Source: Mesobaculum littorinae (GTDB taxonomy: Bacteria; Pseudomonadota; Alphaproteobacteria; Rhodobacterales; Rhodobacteraceae). From it: a stretch of DNA of 64,000 bases. Where the stretch lies: NCBI RefSeq assembly GCF_004011175.1, contig NZ_RQXX01000001.1, positions 982,536 through 1,046,535 of the forward strand, in the 5' to 3' direction. The translations under genes and the position numbers were made by a program. The notes beneath the pieces are model-generated. The model was not told the DNA's origin, searched no databases, and was given only the letters and a program-made list of their open reading frames with translations. Shown here one piece after another: positions 28,933 to 38,733 of the stretch; position 1 is the stretch's first letter; every line of letters starts with the position of its first letter.

Positions 28933-30137
28933 CCTTTCTTCTTGTTCATGACGTCGAAGATCACCGCGGCCAGAAGCACAAGCCCCTTGATCACCTGCTG
29001 CCAGTCGATCCCGATGTTGAGCAGCGACATGCCGTTGTTCATCACCCCCATGATGAAGGCGCCGACGACGGCCCCCACCACGGTGCCCACGCCCCCGGCC
29101 ATCGACGCGCCGCCGATGAAGACCGCGGCGATCACGTCCAGTTCGAACCCGGCGCCCGCCTTGGGCGTCGCGGTGTTCAGCCGCGCGGCAAAGACAAGGC
29201 CCGCCAGCGCAGCCAGCATGCCCATGTTGGCGAAGGTCAGAAATGTCAGCCGTTTCGAGTTGATGCCCGACAGCATCGCCGCCTTTTCATTGCCGCCGAT
29301 GGCATAGATCCGGCGCCCGGTCGTGGTGCGGCTGGTGATGAAGGTGTAGATCGCCATCATCAGGGCCATCACGATGAAGACGTTCGGCAGGCCGCGGAAA
29401 TCGGCCATCAGCCAACTCATGTAGGCCAGCGCGGCAAAGACCAGCACGGTCTTCGCGGCGAAGAACACGAAAGGTTCGGTCGCGCGGCCGGTCTTTTGTT
29501 CGCGCGTGCGGGCCCGGATGGTGAACAGCGCGATGCCCGCGGCCACGACGATCCCCAGAGCGAGCGAAAACAGGTTGATGCCGTCGCCACCCAAGAGATC
29601 GGGGATGAAGCCCGACGAGATCAGCTGGAATTCGCGCGGGAATGGCCCGACCGACTGGCCCGCCAGCAGCCACAGGGTCAGCCCCTTGAAGACCAGCATG
29701 CCTGCCAGCGTCACGATGAAGGACGGGATGCGGAAATAGGCGATCCAGAACCCCTGGGCCATGCCGATCAGCGCCCCGGCGCCAAGGCACAGCACCCCGG
29801 CCAGCAGGTAGGGCATGTCCCAGTTGACGATCATCACCGCGGCCAGCGCCCCGATGAAGCCCAGAACCGACCCCACGCTCAGGTCGATATGGCCCGCGAC
29901 GATCACCAGCAGCATGCCGATCGCCATGATGACGATATAGCTGTTCTGCAGGATCAGGTTGGTCAGGTTCACGGGTTTGAGAAGGATCCCCCCCGTTGCG
30001 AGCTGGAAGAAGCCCATGATCGCGATCAGGGCGAACAGGATCCCGTATTCCCGCAGGTGCGTCTTGAGGAACCGCCAGCTTGCCTTTGCCTGATCGGCGG
30101 CAGTGCCGGAGGCGCCGGTGTCGGTGATATCGGTCAT
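28929..30137 (-). CDS. gguB: Sugar ABC transporter permease, GguB type
   Basis: A 402-residue CUT2 permease, longer than the RbsC average because of an N-terminal cytoplasmic stretch of about 30 residues and a polar loop near residues 205-230 ('[19 protein letters not shown]'). Landmarks: '[20 protein letters not shown]' and '[20 protein letters not shown]'. A single permease gene serves this importer, so it would act as a homodimer with GguA. Its start overlaps the gguA stop. Confidence 0.92.
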   Translation of the reverse strand: MTDITDTGASGTAADQAKASWRFLKTHLREYGILFALIAIMGFFQLATGGILLKPVNLTNLILQNSYIVIMAIGMLLVIVAGHIDLSVGSVLGFIGALAAVMIVNWDMPYLLAGVLCLGAGALIGMAQGFWIAYFRIPSFIVTLAGMLVFKGLTLWLLAGQSVGPFPREFQLISSGFIPDLLGGDGINLFSLALGIVVAAGIALFTIRARTREQKTGRATEPFVFFAAKTVLVFAALAYMSWLMADFRGLPNVFIVMALMMAIYTFITSRTTTGRRIYAIGGNEKAAMLSGINSKRLTFLTFANMGMLAALAGLVFAARLNTATPKAGAGFELDVIAAVFIGGASMAGGVGTVVGAVVGAFIMGVMNNGMSLLNIGIDWQQVIKGLVLLAAVIFDVMNKKKG

Positions 30138-31681
30138 GCGGCCTCTCCCTTCCGGGTCTCGGCGGATTTGATGATCCGCGCCATTATCTTTTCCTGACTG
30201 GCGTCATCCGTCGCCATTTCGCCCACGAAGCGGCCTTCGTTCATGACGTAGAGGCGGTCGGTGATGCCCAGAAGCTCGGGCATCTCGGACGAGATCACGA
30301 TGATCGCCTTGCCCGCCGCGGCGAGATCCCGGATCACGGTGTAGATCTCGAACTTCGCCCCCACGTCGATGCCTCGGGTGGGCTCGTCGAGGATCAGCAC
30401 CTCGGGGTCGGCGAAGAGCCATTTCGACAGCACCACCTTCTGCTGGTTGCCGCCCGACAGGTTCACCGTCTCCTGCTCGATCGACGACGACTTGATGTTC
30501 AGGCGGGTCCGGTAGCGCTGCGCCACCTCGGCTTCACGCGCGGGGTTCACCACCAGCCCGTCGGCAATCGCCTCGAGCTTGGCCAGCGGCACGTTGCGGC
30601 GGATGGTGTCGTCCAGGATCAGGCCGTAGGTCTTGCGATCCTCGGTGGCATAGGCAAGTCCCGCGTCGATCGCAGACCGGACCGAGGAAAGGTCGGCGGG
30701 CTTGCCGTCGATCAGCGCCTCGCCCGAAATGTCGCGCCCCCAGCTGCGTCCGAACAGGCTCATCGCCAGTTCCGTGCGGCCCGCGCCCATCAGGCCGGCG
30801 ATGCCCAGCACCTCGCCCCGCTTGACGTGAAAGCTGACATTGTCGACCACCTTGCGGTCGGAATGCAGCGGGTGGTGGACGGTCCAGTTGCGCACCTCCA
30901 TCGCCGTTTCGCCCTTCGCGTGGGGCTGGCGCGGCGGATAGCGGTCGTCCAGCGACCGGCCGACCATGTCGCGGATGATGTCGTCTTCGCTGATGCCGTC
31001 CGCGCAATCCAGCCGCGCCACGGCCGAGCCGTCGCGCAGCACCGTGATCCTGTCCGCCACCCGGCTGATTTCGTTCAGCTTGTGCGAGATGAGGATCGAG
31101 GTCAGGCCGCGGCGACGGAACTCGACCAGCAGGTTCAGAAGCTTTTCGCTGTCGGCCTCGTTCAGCGACGAAGTCGGCTCGTCCAGGATCAGAAGCCGCA
31201 CGTCCTTGGACAGCGCCTTGGCGATCTCGACCAGCTGCTGCTTGCCCAGGCCCAGATCGTCGACCAGCGTCTTGGGGCTTTCCTTCAGGCCCACGCGGTC
31301 CAGCAGCTCGGCCGCGCGCTCTTCGGTCTCGCGCCAGTCGATGACACCGCGGCGGGCGCGTTCGTTGCCCAGAAAGATGTTCTCGGCGATCGACAGCAGC
31401 GGAATCAGGGCAAGTTCCTGGTGGATGATGATGATCCCCAGATCCTCGCTGTCGGTGATGCCCGCAAAGCGCCGCACCTCGCCGTCGTAAAGGATGTCGC
31501 CCGAATAGCTGCCGGCCGGGTAGACGCCCGAAAGAACCTTCATCAGCGTGGATTTTCCCGCGCCGTTCTCGCCGACGAGCGCGTGGATCTCGCCCTCTTC
31601 GACGCGCAGGTTCACGTCGTCGAGCGCCTTCACCCCGGGGAATTCCTTGGTGATCCCCCGCATCTCGAGGATGGTGGCCAT
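30134..31681 (-). CDS. gguA: Sugar ABC transporter ATPase, GguA type (two ATPase domains)
   Basis: A 515-residue CUT2 ATPase. Domain 1: Walker A 'GENGAGKS' (residues 36-43) and '[13 protein letters not shown]'. Domain 2: degenerate P-loop 'GLMGAGRTE', signature '[16 protein letters not shown]', Walker B '[16 protein letters not shown]'. It pairs with the GguB-type permease and ChvE-type binding protein. A hairpin at 31746-31767 separates it from the binding-protein gene. Confidence 0.93.
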   Translation of the reverse strand: MATILEMRGITKEFPGVKALDDVNLRVEEGEIHALVGENGAGKSTLMKVLSGVYPAGSYSGDILYDGEVRRFAGITDSEDLGIIIIHQELALIPLLSIAENIFLGNERARRGVIDWRETEERAAELLDRVGLKESPKTLVDDLGLGKQQLVEIAKALSKDVRLLILDEPTSSLNEADSEKLLNLLVEFRRRGLTSILISHKLNEISRVADRITVLRDGSAVARLDCADGISEDDIIRDMVGRSLDDRYPPRQPHAKGETAMEVRNWTVHHPLHSDRKVVDNVSFHVKRGEVLGIAGLMGAGRTELAMSLFGRSWGRDISGEALIDGKPADLSSVRSAIDAGLAYATEDRKTYGLILDDTIRRNVPLAKLEAIADGLVVNPAREAEVAQRYRTRLNIKSSSIEQETVNLSGGNQQKVVLSKWLFADPEVLILDEPTRGIDVGAKFEIYTVIRDLAAAGKAIIVISSEMPELLGITDRLYVMNEGRFVGEMATDDASQEKIMARIIKSAETRKGEAA

Positions 31682-31745
31682 GCCTTGTCGTCTCCGGTCA
31701 GGATCCCCGGACCGGCACGCGCGCGTGGCAGCCCGGGGGGAAGGG

Positions 31746-31767
31746 GCGCGGGCGGAAGGGCCCGCGC
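31746..31767 (-). terminator. Intercistronic hairpin between chvE and gguA
   Basis: Perfect 8-bp GC stem GCGCGGGC/GCCCGCGC with loop GGAAGG, inside the 108-bp gap between the binding-protein and ATPase genes, with no T-tract. Position and design parallel the hairpins at 22542-22586 in the other sugar operon, suggesting mRNA processing or stabilisation favouring the binding protein. Confidence 0.55.
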
Positions 31768-31789
31768 GCAGGGGAGGTTCAGTCGGGGA

Positions 31790-32869
31790 TCACTCGATCT
31801 CGGAGCGGTCGTAGTAGCCGCTGTCGATCAGCAGCTCTTCCCAGTTGGCCTCGGTCACCGGCTGCGGTTCCAGCAGGTAGGACGGCACCACCTTGACGCC
31901 GTTGTCGTAGGTTTCGGTATCGTTGATCTCGGGCTCGCCGCCCTGCAGCAGCGCGTCGACCATGCCGACGGTCACGCGGGCCAGTTCGCGGGTGTCCTTG
32001 AACACGGTGGCATACTGGTCGCCGCGCAGGATCGCCTTGATCGAAGGCACCTCGGCATCCTGCCCCGTCACGATGGGCATCTCCATGTCGCCCGAGCCGT
32101 AGCCGACGCCCTTGAGCGACGAGATGATGCCGATCGACAGCCCGTCATAGGGCGACAGCACCCCGTGCACGCGCTGGTCGCCGGTGTAGTTGCCGGACAG
32201 AAGGTTATCCATCCGCGCCTGCGCGACCGAGCCGTCCCAGCGCAGGGTGCCCACGGTGTCCATGCCCATCTGGCCTGACACGACGTCGATGCTGCCGTCG
32301 TCGATCATCGGCTGCAGGACGCTCATCGCGCCGTCGTAGAAGAAATAGGCGTTGTTGTCGTCGGGGCTGCCGCCGAACAGCTCGACATTCCAAGGCTCGG
32401 CATCGGGGAACCGCTCTTCCAGCCCTTCGACGAGGCTGGTGGCCTGCTGCACCCCGACCTTGAAGTTGTCGAAGGTCGCGTAATAGTCGACGTCCCCGCT
32501 GTCCCGGATCAGGCGGTCATAGGCGACGACGGGGATGTCCATCGCGGCGGCGTTGGCCAGGGCGTTGGTCAGGGTGGTGCCGTCGATGGCGGCGATCACC
32601 AGCGCGTCGACGCCGGTGGTGATCATGTTCTCGATCTGCGCCAGCTGGTTGGGGATGTCGTCTTCGGCGTATTGCAGGTTCGCCGTGTATCCCGCCTCTT
32701 CGAACTGGCGCACCATCGACTCGCCGTCCGAAATCCAGCGTGCCGAGGATTTGGTCGGCATCGCGATCCCGACCGTGCCCTTGTCCTGCGCGGCAACGGG
32801 CGCGGCCAGGGGCAGCGCCAGGGTGGTGGCGAGCGCGGTGGTCAACAGAGCGCGTCTGTTCAAAGTCAT
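31790..32869 (-). CDS. chvE: Periplasmic sugar-binding protein, ChvE/XylF type
   Basis: A 359-residue Peripla_BP_4 protein. The signal peptide begins '[20 protein letters not shown]', with a twin-Arg pair that could use Tat, and ends AAPVAAQ. Mature features: '[20 protein letters not shown]', '[20 protein letters not shown]' and '[16 protein letters not shown]', typical of ChvE multiple-sugar-binding proteins (arabinose, galactose, glucose, xylose). The ATG at 32869 has GGGAGGA upstream. First gene of the chvE-gguABC-catabolic operon and divergent from a GbpR-like regulator. Confidence 0.9.
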   Translation of the reverse strand: MTLNRRALLTTALATTLALPLAAPVAAQDKGTVGIAMPTKSSARWISDGESMVRQFEEAGYTANLQYAEDDIPNQLAQIENMITTGVDALVIAAIDGTTLTNALANAAAMDIPVVAYDRLIRDSGDVDYYATFDNFKVGVQQATSLVEGLEERFPDAEPWNVELFGGSPDDNNAYFFYDGAMSVLQPMIDDGSIDVVSGQMGMDTVGTLRWDGSVAQARMDNLLSGNYTGDQRVHGVLSPYDGLSIGIISSLKGVGYGSGDMEMPIVTGQDAEVPSIKAILRGDQYATVFKDTRELARVTVGMVDALLQGGEPEINDTETYDNGVKVVPSYLLEPQPVTEANWEELLIDSGYYDRSEIE

Positions 32870-33012
32870 AAGAAGTCCTCCCAGTGGTCCGGGCGTTTTC
32901 AGCCCCGGTCATTGCGTCAGCCCTGCCCCCGATGCTCCTCCGACGGGCGGTCTGCGATGGGCGCAGGGTTGCCCCAGCCGTCAGCACCGGTCAAATAGTG
33001 TTAAGGCTTCTG

Positions 33013-33020
33013 GATATATC
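33013..33020. promoter_or_regulatory. Candidate operator between chvE and the LysR gene
   Basis: GATATATC, a perfect 8-bp palindrome with partly symmetric flanks (CTG...CAGG), sits in an AT-rich patch 9 bp before the regulator start and about 150 bp from the chvE start. It is the only obvious dyad in the 160-bp divergent region. A LysR operator is plausible but not shown. Confidence 0.35.
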
Positions 33021-33029
33021 AGGATTGTC

Positions 33030-33998
33030 ATGTCGAAATCCCCCGCTCCGGCCCTGCGCCCCGATGATCTGGTCCGCCGCGGGCTGAAATTTTCGCAGCT
33101 GCGGCTGATGGCAGCGCTGCGCGAAACCGGGCAGATCGGCGCCGCGGCGCAGCAGGTGGGCATGACCCAGCCCGCCGCCTCGCGCCTGCTGACGCAGCTC
33201 GAAACGCTGATCGGGACCGCGCTCTATCTGCGTCACCCCCGAGGCGTGGTGCTGACCGAGGCGGGGCGCATCGTCGCCGACCAGGCGCAGGCCACGCTGC
33301 GCGGGCTGGACCTGAGCCAGGAGCGGGTGACGCAGACGATGCAGGGCGCGCGCGGGCTGGTCGGGCTGGGCTCGGTCACCGGGCCATCGCTGGAGCTTGT
33401 CCTGCCGATGATCCGCGAGATGCGCATCGCCTACCCCGAGATCGAGATTTCGGTGCAGGTCGACACCTCGGATCGGCTGGCGGATGCGCTGCTGTCGCAG
33501 CAGCTGGATTTCTTCATCGGTCGCATTCCCGACGGGGCCGACGCGCGGCCCTTTGCCGTCGAACCAATCGGGGTCGAGCCGCTCAGCCTGGTCGTGCGAC
33601 TGGACCACCCGCTGACGCGCCGAAGCGGCCTGCGGCTCGAGGACTGCCTAGGCTACGACTGGGCGATGCAGCCGCCGGGCGGGCTGTTGCGGCGCACGGT
33701 GGAGAACTACCTGCTGGCCCGCGACCTGATGCTGCCCGCGCGCACGCTCAGCACGCGGTCGACGCTGTTCACCCTGGCCTTGGTGCATGAATCGAATGCC
33801 ATCGCGCCCCTGTCGGCGGCGGTCGCGGATTTCTTCATTGGCCGTGCTGCGCTGGGGTCACGGCTGGACCGGCTGCCCGTGGCCCCCGACCTGTCGGTCG
33901 CGACCTATGGCATCATCCGGCGCGCCGGCGACCCGCTGTCGCCCGCCGCAGAACGCATCCTGACGGCGCTGCGCCGCGTCGTGTCCGGGCGCCGCTGA
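33030..33998 (+). CDS. gbpR: LysR-family regulator, GbpR-like
   Basis: A 322-residue LysR regulator with an N-terminal HTH (residues 15-75: 'LKFSQLRLMAALRETGQIGA', then 'AAQQVGMTQPAASRLLTQLE') and an effector domain ending 'ERILTALRRVVSGRR'. Opening style and divergence from chvE match GbpR, the galactose-binding-protein regulator of Agrobacterium/Azospirillum, which responds to arabinose, galactose and fucose. ATG 33030 was chosen because the frame upstream is the antisense of chvE. It probably controls the whole 22.6-32.9 kb minus-strand group, or at least its chvE-proximal part. Confidence 0.85.
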   Translation: MSKSPAPALRPDDLVRRGLKFSQLRLMAALRETGQIGAAAQQVGMTQPAASRLLTQLETLIGTALYLRHPRGVVLTEAGRIVADQAQATLRGLDLSQERVTQTMQGARGLVGLGSVTGPSLELVLPMIREMRIAYPEIEISVQVDTSDRLADALLSQQLDFFIGRIPDGADARPFAVEPIGVEPLSLVVRLDHPLTRRSGLRLEDCLGYDWAMQPPGGLLRRTVENYLLARDLMLPARTLSTRSTLFTLALVHESNAIAPLSAAVADFFIGRAALGSRLDRLPVAPDLSVATYGIIRRAGDPLSPAAERILTALRRVVSGRR

Positions 33999-34004
33999 CC
34001 CCGT

Positions 34005-34036
34005 GCCCGGCGGCCCGCGGGCGCCGCCGGGCCTTT
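34005..34036 (+). terminator. Terminator-like hairpin after the GbpR-like gene
   Basis: Ten-base-pair perfect GC stem (34005-34014/34023-34032) with an 8-nt loop, followed by a short CTTT. The T-run is brief, so termination efficiency is uncertain, but position just after the stop codon fits. Confidence 0.55.
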
Positions 34037-34220
34037 GCCCCTGCCCCACGCGCGCCGCGTCCGCTCATGAAACGGCCGATCACATAACGGCATCGGCAGG
34101 AACAATCGGTCTCACGGGCTGTTCGGGCCATGATGGGGGATGTCAGCCGGAACAGGGTTGGTCCCCGTTGCATGCACTTCGGGCAGCATCACAGCCACCA
34201 ACAGTCAAAGGGCCACCCTC

Positions 34221-36329
34221 ATGGCAGACGATCCCCTTTATCGCCCCTCCGCCGACACCCAGACCACGACCGACCAGGGCGACTATCCGACCGAGCCCGG
34301 CTCAGGCGGCGAGCTACATCAGCGCCCCGGCGCTGACGCCCCTCGGATGACGACGTCGCAGGGCATTCCCATCGCCGACGACCAGAACAGCCTCAAGGCC
34401 GGCGAACGAGGCCCGACGCTGCTGGAAGACTTCCACATGCGTGAGAAGATCTTTCACTTCGACCATGAGCGCATCCCCGAGCGTGTGGTCCACGCCCGCG
34501 GCTACGGCGCGCACGGGTATCTCGAGATCACCGACCCGATCCCCGAGCTGACTTCGGCCAAGCTGTTGTCGGAAAAGGGCAAGAAGACCCCCGCCTTCGT
34601 CCGCTTCTCGACCGTGGCGGGCAACAAGGGGTCGGCAGACCTGGCGCGCGACGTGCGCGGCTTTGCGGTCAAGCTCTACTCCGAAGATGGCAACTGGGAT
34701 ATCGTCGGCAACAACATCCCCGTCTTCTTCATCCAGGACGCGATCAAGTTTCCCGACCTGATCCACTCGGTCAAGCCCGAGCCCGACCGCGGATTTCCGC
34801 AGGCTCAGTCGGCGCACGACAATTTCTGGGACTTCATCTCGCTCATGCCCGAGGCGATGCACATGGTCATGTGGACCATGTCCGACCGCGCGATCCCACG
34901 GTCCTTCCGCTTCATGGAAGGGTTCGGCGTCCACACCTTCCGCTTCGTCAACGACGAGGGCAAGGGCACCTTCGTCAAGTTCCACTGGAAGCCCAAACTG
35001 GGTCTGCAATCCGTGGTCTGGGACGAGGCGGTGACGATCATGGGCGCCGATCCCGATTTCCACCGCCGCGACCTGTGGCAGGCGATCCAGAACGGCGACT
35101 TCCCGGAATGGGAGCTGGGGGTGCAGGTCTTCGACGACGACTTTGCGGACAGCTTCGAATTCGACGTGCTGGACGCGACCAAGCTGATCCCCGAAGAACA
35201 GGTGCCGGTGCGCATCATCGGGCGGCTGGTGCTGGACCGGATGGTCGACAACTTCTTCGCCGAGACGGAACAGGTGGCCTTTTGCACGCAGAACATCGTG
35301 CCGGGCGTCGATTTCACCAACGACCCGCTGCTGCAGGGGCGGAACTTTTCCTACCTCGACACGCAGATCAAACGCCTTGGCGGCCCGAACTTCACCCATA
35401 TCCCGATCAACGCGCCGAAATGCCCCTTCCACCACTTCCAGCAGGACGGGCACATGGCGATGCACGCGCCCAAGGGCCGCGCGAATTATGAACCCAACTC
35501 CTGGCAGAAGGGCGGACCGCGGGCCGAGCCGGTCGGCAGCTACCAAAGCCTCGCCGAACCCGTGCAGGGCGAAAAGCGGCGCATCCGGGCCGAAAGCTTT
35601 GCCGACCACTACAGCCAGGCACGGCAGTTCTACAAAAGCCAAACCGAGGTCGAGCAGACCCACATCGCCAACGCGATCGTCTTCGAGCTGTCGAAATGCG
35701 AAACCCAGGCGATCCGCGAACGCATCGTGGCCCATTTGCGCAACATCGACGAGGGGCTGGCCAAGTCGGTCTTCGACGGTCTGGGCCTGCCCGAGATGCC
35801 CGAGCCGATGAAGCCCGCCCGCGATCCCATCGACCTGCCCGTGTCGGACAAGCTGTCGATCCTGAAGAACGGCCCCGGCCGGTTCGAGGGGCGGAAGCTG
35901 GGCCTGCTGGTCACCGACGGCGCCGACGCCGCTCTGGTCAAGGGCCTGCAGGACGCGGTAGCGGCCGCGGGCGGCATGGTCGAGGTCGTGGCCCCCAAGG
36001 TGGGCGGCGCCAAGCTGTCGGACGGAAACCACCTGCCTGCGCAGCAGAAGGTCGATGGCGGGCCGTCGGCGCTTTACGACGCGGTGGCCGTCATCGCGTC
36101 GAAAGACGGGGCCGAGGCGCTGGCCAAGATGCACCCGGCAGGCATGTTCGCCTCCGAGGCCTATGCCCACGCCAAGTTCATCGCGATGTCGAAAGAGGCC
36201 GAGACACTGTTCGACAAGGCCGGCGTGACCGAGCGGGACGAGGGCATGACCGTGCTGACCGCCCCCGACGAGGCAAAAGGCTTTGTCGAGGCCTGTGGCC
36301 AGATGCGTTACTGGGCCCGGTTCGCCTGA
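34221..36329 (+). CDS. katE: Large-subunit (HPII-type) monofunctional catalase
   Basis: A 702-residue clade 2 catalase that breaks down hydrogen peroxide in the cytoplasm. Catalytic His91 lies in '[12 protein letters not shown]', Asn164 in 'VGNNIPVFF' and the proximal haem ligand Tyr378 in 'RNFSYLDTQ'. After the catalase core (to about residue 500) comes the C-terminal flavodoxin/glutaminase-like domain from about residue 555 ('[20 protein letters not shown]'), which small-subunit catalases lack. ATG 34221 was selected because the frame upstream is not conserved. Monocistronic, followed by a strong terminator. No OxyR-like site recognised. Confidence 0.95.
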   Translation: MADDPLYRPSADTQTTTDQGDYPTEPGSGGELHQRPGADAPRMTTSQGIPIADDQNSLKAGERGPTLLEDFHMREKIFHFDHERIPERVVHARGYGAHGYLEITDPIPELTSAKLLSEKGKKTPAFVRFSTVAGNKGSADLARDVRGFAVKLYSEDGNWDIVGNNIPVFFIQDAIKFPDLIHSVKPEPDRGFPQAQSAHDNFWDFISLMPEAMHMVMWTMSDRAIPRSFRFMEGFGVHTFRFVNDEGKGTFVKFHWKPKLGLQSVVWDEAVTIMGADPDFHRRDLWQAIQNGDFPEWELGVQVFDDDFADSFEFDVLDATKLIPEEQVPVRIIGRLVLDRMVDNFFAETEQVAFCTQNIVPGVDFTNDPLLQGRNFSYLDTQIKRLGGPNFTHIPINAPKCPFHHFQQDGHMAMHAPKGRANYEPNSWQKGGPRAEPVGSYQSLAEPVQGEKRRIRAESFADHYSQARQFYKSQTEVEQTHIANAIVFELSKCETQAIRERIVAHLRNIDEGLAKSVFDGLGLPEMPEPMKPARDPIDLPVSDKLSILKNGPGRFEGRKLGLLVTDGADAALVKGLQDAVAAAGGMVEVVAPKVGGAKLSDGNHLPAQQKVDGGPSALYDAVAVIASKDGAEALAKMHPAGMFASEAYAHAKFIAMSKEAETLFDKAGVTERDEGMTVLTAPDEAKGFVEACGQMRYWARFA

Positions 36330-36353
36330 TCGGCCGCGCAACCCACTGATGCA

Positions 36354-36385
36354 GCCTCGCCCCCTGCCGGGGGCGGGGCCTTTTT
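36354..36385 (+). terminator. Rho-independent terminator of katE
   Basis: Eleven-pair stem (one G-U) formed by 36354-36364 and 36369-36379, TGCC loop, followed by TTTTT at 36381-36385. Lies 24 bp after the katE stop. Confidence 0.85.
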
Positions 36386-36511
36386 CACTGCACGCCGCAC
36401 GGGCCCTGCCCGCGTTCGGCGGATCGGCAGGGCGTGCCGGTTTCCTTCGCGGGGCTGTCCCCTTGCCCTGCGCCTGCCCTCTGCCCCGGGTTGCGGACGG
36501 GTAAAGCCATG

Positions 36512-37174
36512 TCAGGTCACGGCGAAGGCGCGCAGGAAGGTCGCGAGACCCAGTTCGAACCGGGCGGCGATGTCGGCCTCGTTCGGCCGGCAGGAGGGAT
36601 CGACGAGGATTTCCAGCACCGGGCACTGGATCATGTCCTTGAGCAGCTGCGCCGCGGCGCCGACATCCTCGCACCGGATCTCGCCGCGCTGGCAGGCGCG
36701 CTCAAGTTCGGCCTGGATCAACCCGCGCACCTGTCCCGACCCGTTCTCGCGGCATAGACGCCCGAGGTCGGTGGGCGCCGCGCCGTCGGCCACTGCGATG
36801 CGCAGGATCTCAAGCGGCAGATCCAGCTGGGCGGAGATGCCTTCGGGCTGCAGCATGAGGCGCAGGCGTTGCTCAAGCGGGGCATCGCGGGCCTCGGGCG
36901 GCAGTGGACGCAGGAACCGCGTCTTCGCGCGCTCCATGTAGGCTGCAAACAGCGCATCGCGGTCGGCGAAAAGACCGTAGAGCGTGCGCTTGGACATGCC
37001 CGCCCGCCCCGCGATCGCGGTCATCGTCAGGCCCGCCATCCCGGCTTCGCCGAACTGGTTGTCCAGCGCGTCCAGCACGATACGGCGGCGGTCCTCGGGC
37101 GAAATTGCGACGGGCCGCCCCGGCCGGGCGCCGCAGATTTCGGCACCGCAGGCGTTTTTGTCAGCCTTCGCCAT
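36512..37174 (-). CDS. TetR/AcrR-family regulator, probable repressor of the RND pump
   Basis: A 220-residue TetR regulator. After a polar N-terminus with a basic 'GARPGRP' segment, the HTH spans residues 30-75, with 'AGMAGLTMTAIAGRAGMSKR' and 'TLYGLFADRDALF'. The C-terminal domain is of the AcrR/TetR_C type. ATG 37174 was preferred to a TTG at 37210. It is divergent from the efflux pair starting at 37320, the classical arrangement of AcrR-type local repressors. Inducing ligand unknown. Confidence 0.87.
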   Translation of the reverse strand: MAKADKNACGAEICGARPGRPVAISPEDRRRIVLDALDNQFGEAGMAGLTMTAIAGRAGMSKRTLYGLFADRDALFAAYMERAKTRFLRPLPPEARDAPLEQRLRLMLQPEGISAQLDLPLEILRIAVADGAAPTDLGRLCRENGSGQVRGLIQAELERACQRGEIRCEDVGAAAQLLKDMIQCPVLEILVDPSCRPNEADIAARFELGLATFLRAFAVT

Positions 37175-37319
37175 TGTCGCACCGCCGCAATTTACGCTGC
37201 ATGACAGCAATCCCTTGCAATTCCCGAGCCCGCACCATTATGAAACCCGAGAGTTTTGTAATGCCACCCGGGGGATCGCGGCAAGCCGATTCGCCCCGTT
37301 CCCGCTGAAGGAGCCAAAA

Positions 37320-38729
37320 ATGGCCCGGATCATCCAAGCCGCGGCGCTGGCCGCCGCTGTTCTCATGCCTTTGTCCGCCGGGGTCGCCGCAGCGCAGCAG
37401 GGCGGCGGCGGCGACGCTCCGCCGCCGGCGGTCACCGTCGTGACGCTGCAGCCGCAGGACCTGACGCTGACCACCGTGTTGCCCGGCCGTGTGCGCGCCT
37501 CTTCCGAGGCCGAGGTGCTGCCGCAGGTCAGCGGCATCATCACCGAACGACTGTTCACCGAAGGGTCGCAGGTCTCGGAGGGCGACGTGCTCTACCGCAT
37601 CGACCCCACGACCTACGAGGCCGCCGTGGCGCAGGCGCAGGCCAGCGTCAGCCAGGCACAGGCGCAGCAGCGTGCCGCCGAACGTGATTTCGAGCGCGTG
37701 TCGCAGCTGTCGGACCGCGGCGTCTCCAGCCAGCAGGCCGCCGATGATGCGGCCTCGGCCCGCGATTCGGCGAATGCGGCGGTCGAGGTGGCGCAGGCGC
37801 AGCTGCGCTCGGCCGAGATCGAGCTGGACCGGACCGAGATCCGCGCCCGCCTGTCGGGACGGATCGGCCTGTCAAACGTCTCGCCCGGGGCGCTGGTCAC
37901 CGCCAGCCAGGCCACGCCGCTGGCCACGATCCGCGAACTCGATCCCGTCTATGTCGACGTGACCCAATCGGCGGCCGAGCTTCTGGCCTGGCGCCGGGGC
38001 GATACGGCGGCCGACCTGGGCGAAGGCAACCGCGAGGTCGCGCTGACGCTTGCCGACGGCAGCATCTTCGAAGAGCGCGGGCTGGTCACCGCGGCCGAAC
38101 CGCATGTCGACGAGCAGACCGGCGTCGTCGTGCTGCGGATCGAATTCGACAACCCCGAGGGGCTGCTTCTGCCCGGGATGTACGTGCAGGTCGAAATGCC
38201 GACCACGCAGGCCGAGGGCGTCTACCTCGCCCCGCAGGAGGGTGTGACGCGTGACCGCCGCGGCAACCCGCTGGCGATGGTCGTCAGCGACGAGGGCGTG
38301 GTGGAATCGCGGCAGCTGACCGTGCTGCAGGACCGTGGATCTGACTGGATCGTCAGCGACGGACTGGAACCCGGCGACCGCATCGTCGTGGCCGGCATGT
38401 CCGCCGCCCAGCCCGGCGCGCAGGTTACCCCCGAGGAACGCGCGCCCGAGGGCGCCGAAAACGCCCAGCCCGGCAACGGACAGGCCCAAGGCGCACAGGC
38501 TCAAGGTGCTCAGGTCCAAGGCGCTACGACCGAAGGCGCGGAGGGAACGCAGCCCGCCCCGGCCACGGATGCCGCCCCCGGGACCGCCGAAACCGAAGCC
38601 ACGGAAACCGAAGGCCCCGCCGCAGGGCAGGACGCCCCCGCCGGGGCCGCGCAGGCGGCAGAGGGCACCGCGCCCGATGCGCAGGCCACTGAGGCCGCGG
38701 CGGAAACCGCCGCCGGCGAAGAGGACTGA
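37320..38729 (+). CDS. RND efflux periplasmic adaptor (AcrA/MexE type)
   Basis: A 469-residue membrane-fusion protein: Sec signal peptide (residues 1-25, ending AAAQQ), then beta-barrel/lipoyl halves with 'ASSEAEVLPQVSGIITERLF', an alpha-helical hairpin rich in Gln/Ala (residues 95-165) and 'RIGLSNVSPGALVTASQATP', typical of AcrA/MexA. The last 90 or so residues are an unusual Ala/Gln/Glu/Pro/Thr-rich tail with no predicted fold. ATG 37320 has AAGGAG upstream. It bridges the inner-membrane pump encoded 4 bp downstream to an outer-membrane channel encoded elsewhere. Confidence 0.92.
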   Translation: MARIIQAAALAAAVLMPLSAGVAAAQQGGGGDAPPPAVTVVTLQPQDLTLTTVLPGRVRASSEAEVLPQVSGIITERLFTEGSQVSEGDVLYRIDPTTYEAAVAQAQASVSQAQAQQRAAERDFERVSQLSDRGVSSQQAADDAASARDSANAAVEVAQAQLRSAEIELDRTEIRARLSGRIGLSNVSPGALVTASQATPLATIRELDPVYVDVTQSAAELLAWRRGDTAADLGEGNREVALTLADGSIFEERGLVTAAEPHVDEQTGVVVLRIEFDNPEGLLLPGMYVQVEMPTTQAEGVYLAPQEGVTRDRRGNPLAMVVSDEGVVESRQLTVLQDRGSDWIVSDGLEPGDRIVVAGMSAAQPGAQVTPEERAPEGAENAQPGNGQAQGAQAQGAQVQGATTEGAEGTQPAPATDAAPGTAETEATETEGPAAGQDAPAGAAQAAEGTAPDAQATEAAAETAAGEED

Positions 38730-38733
38730 TCGC

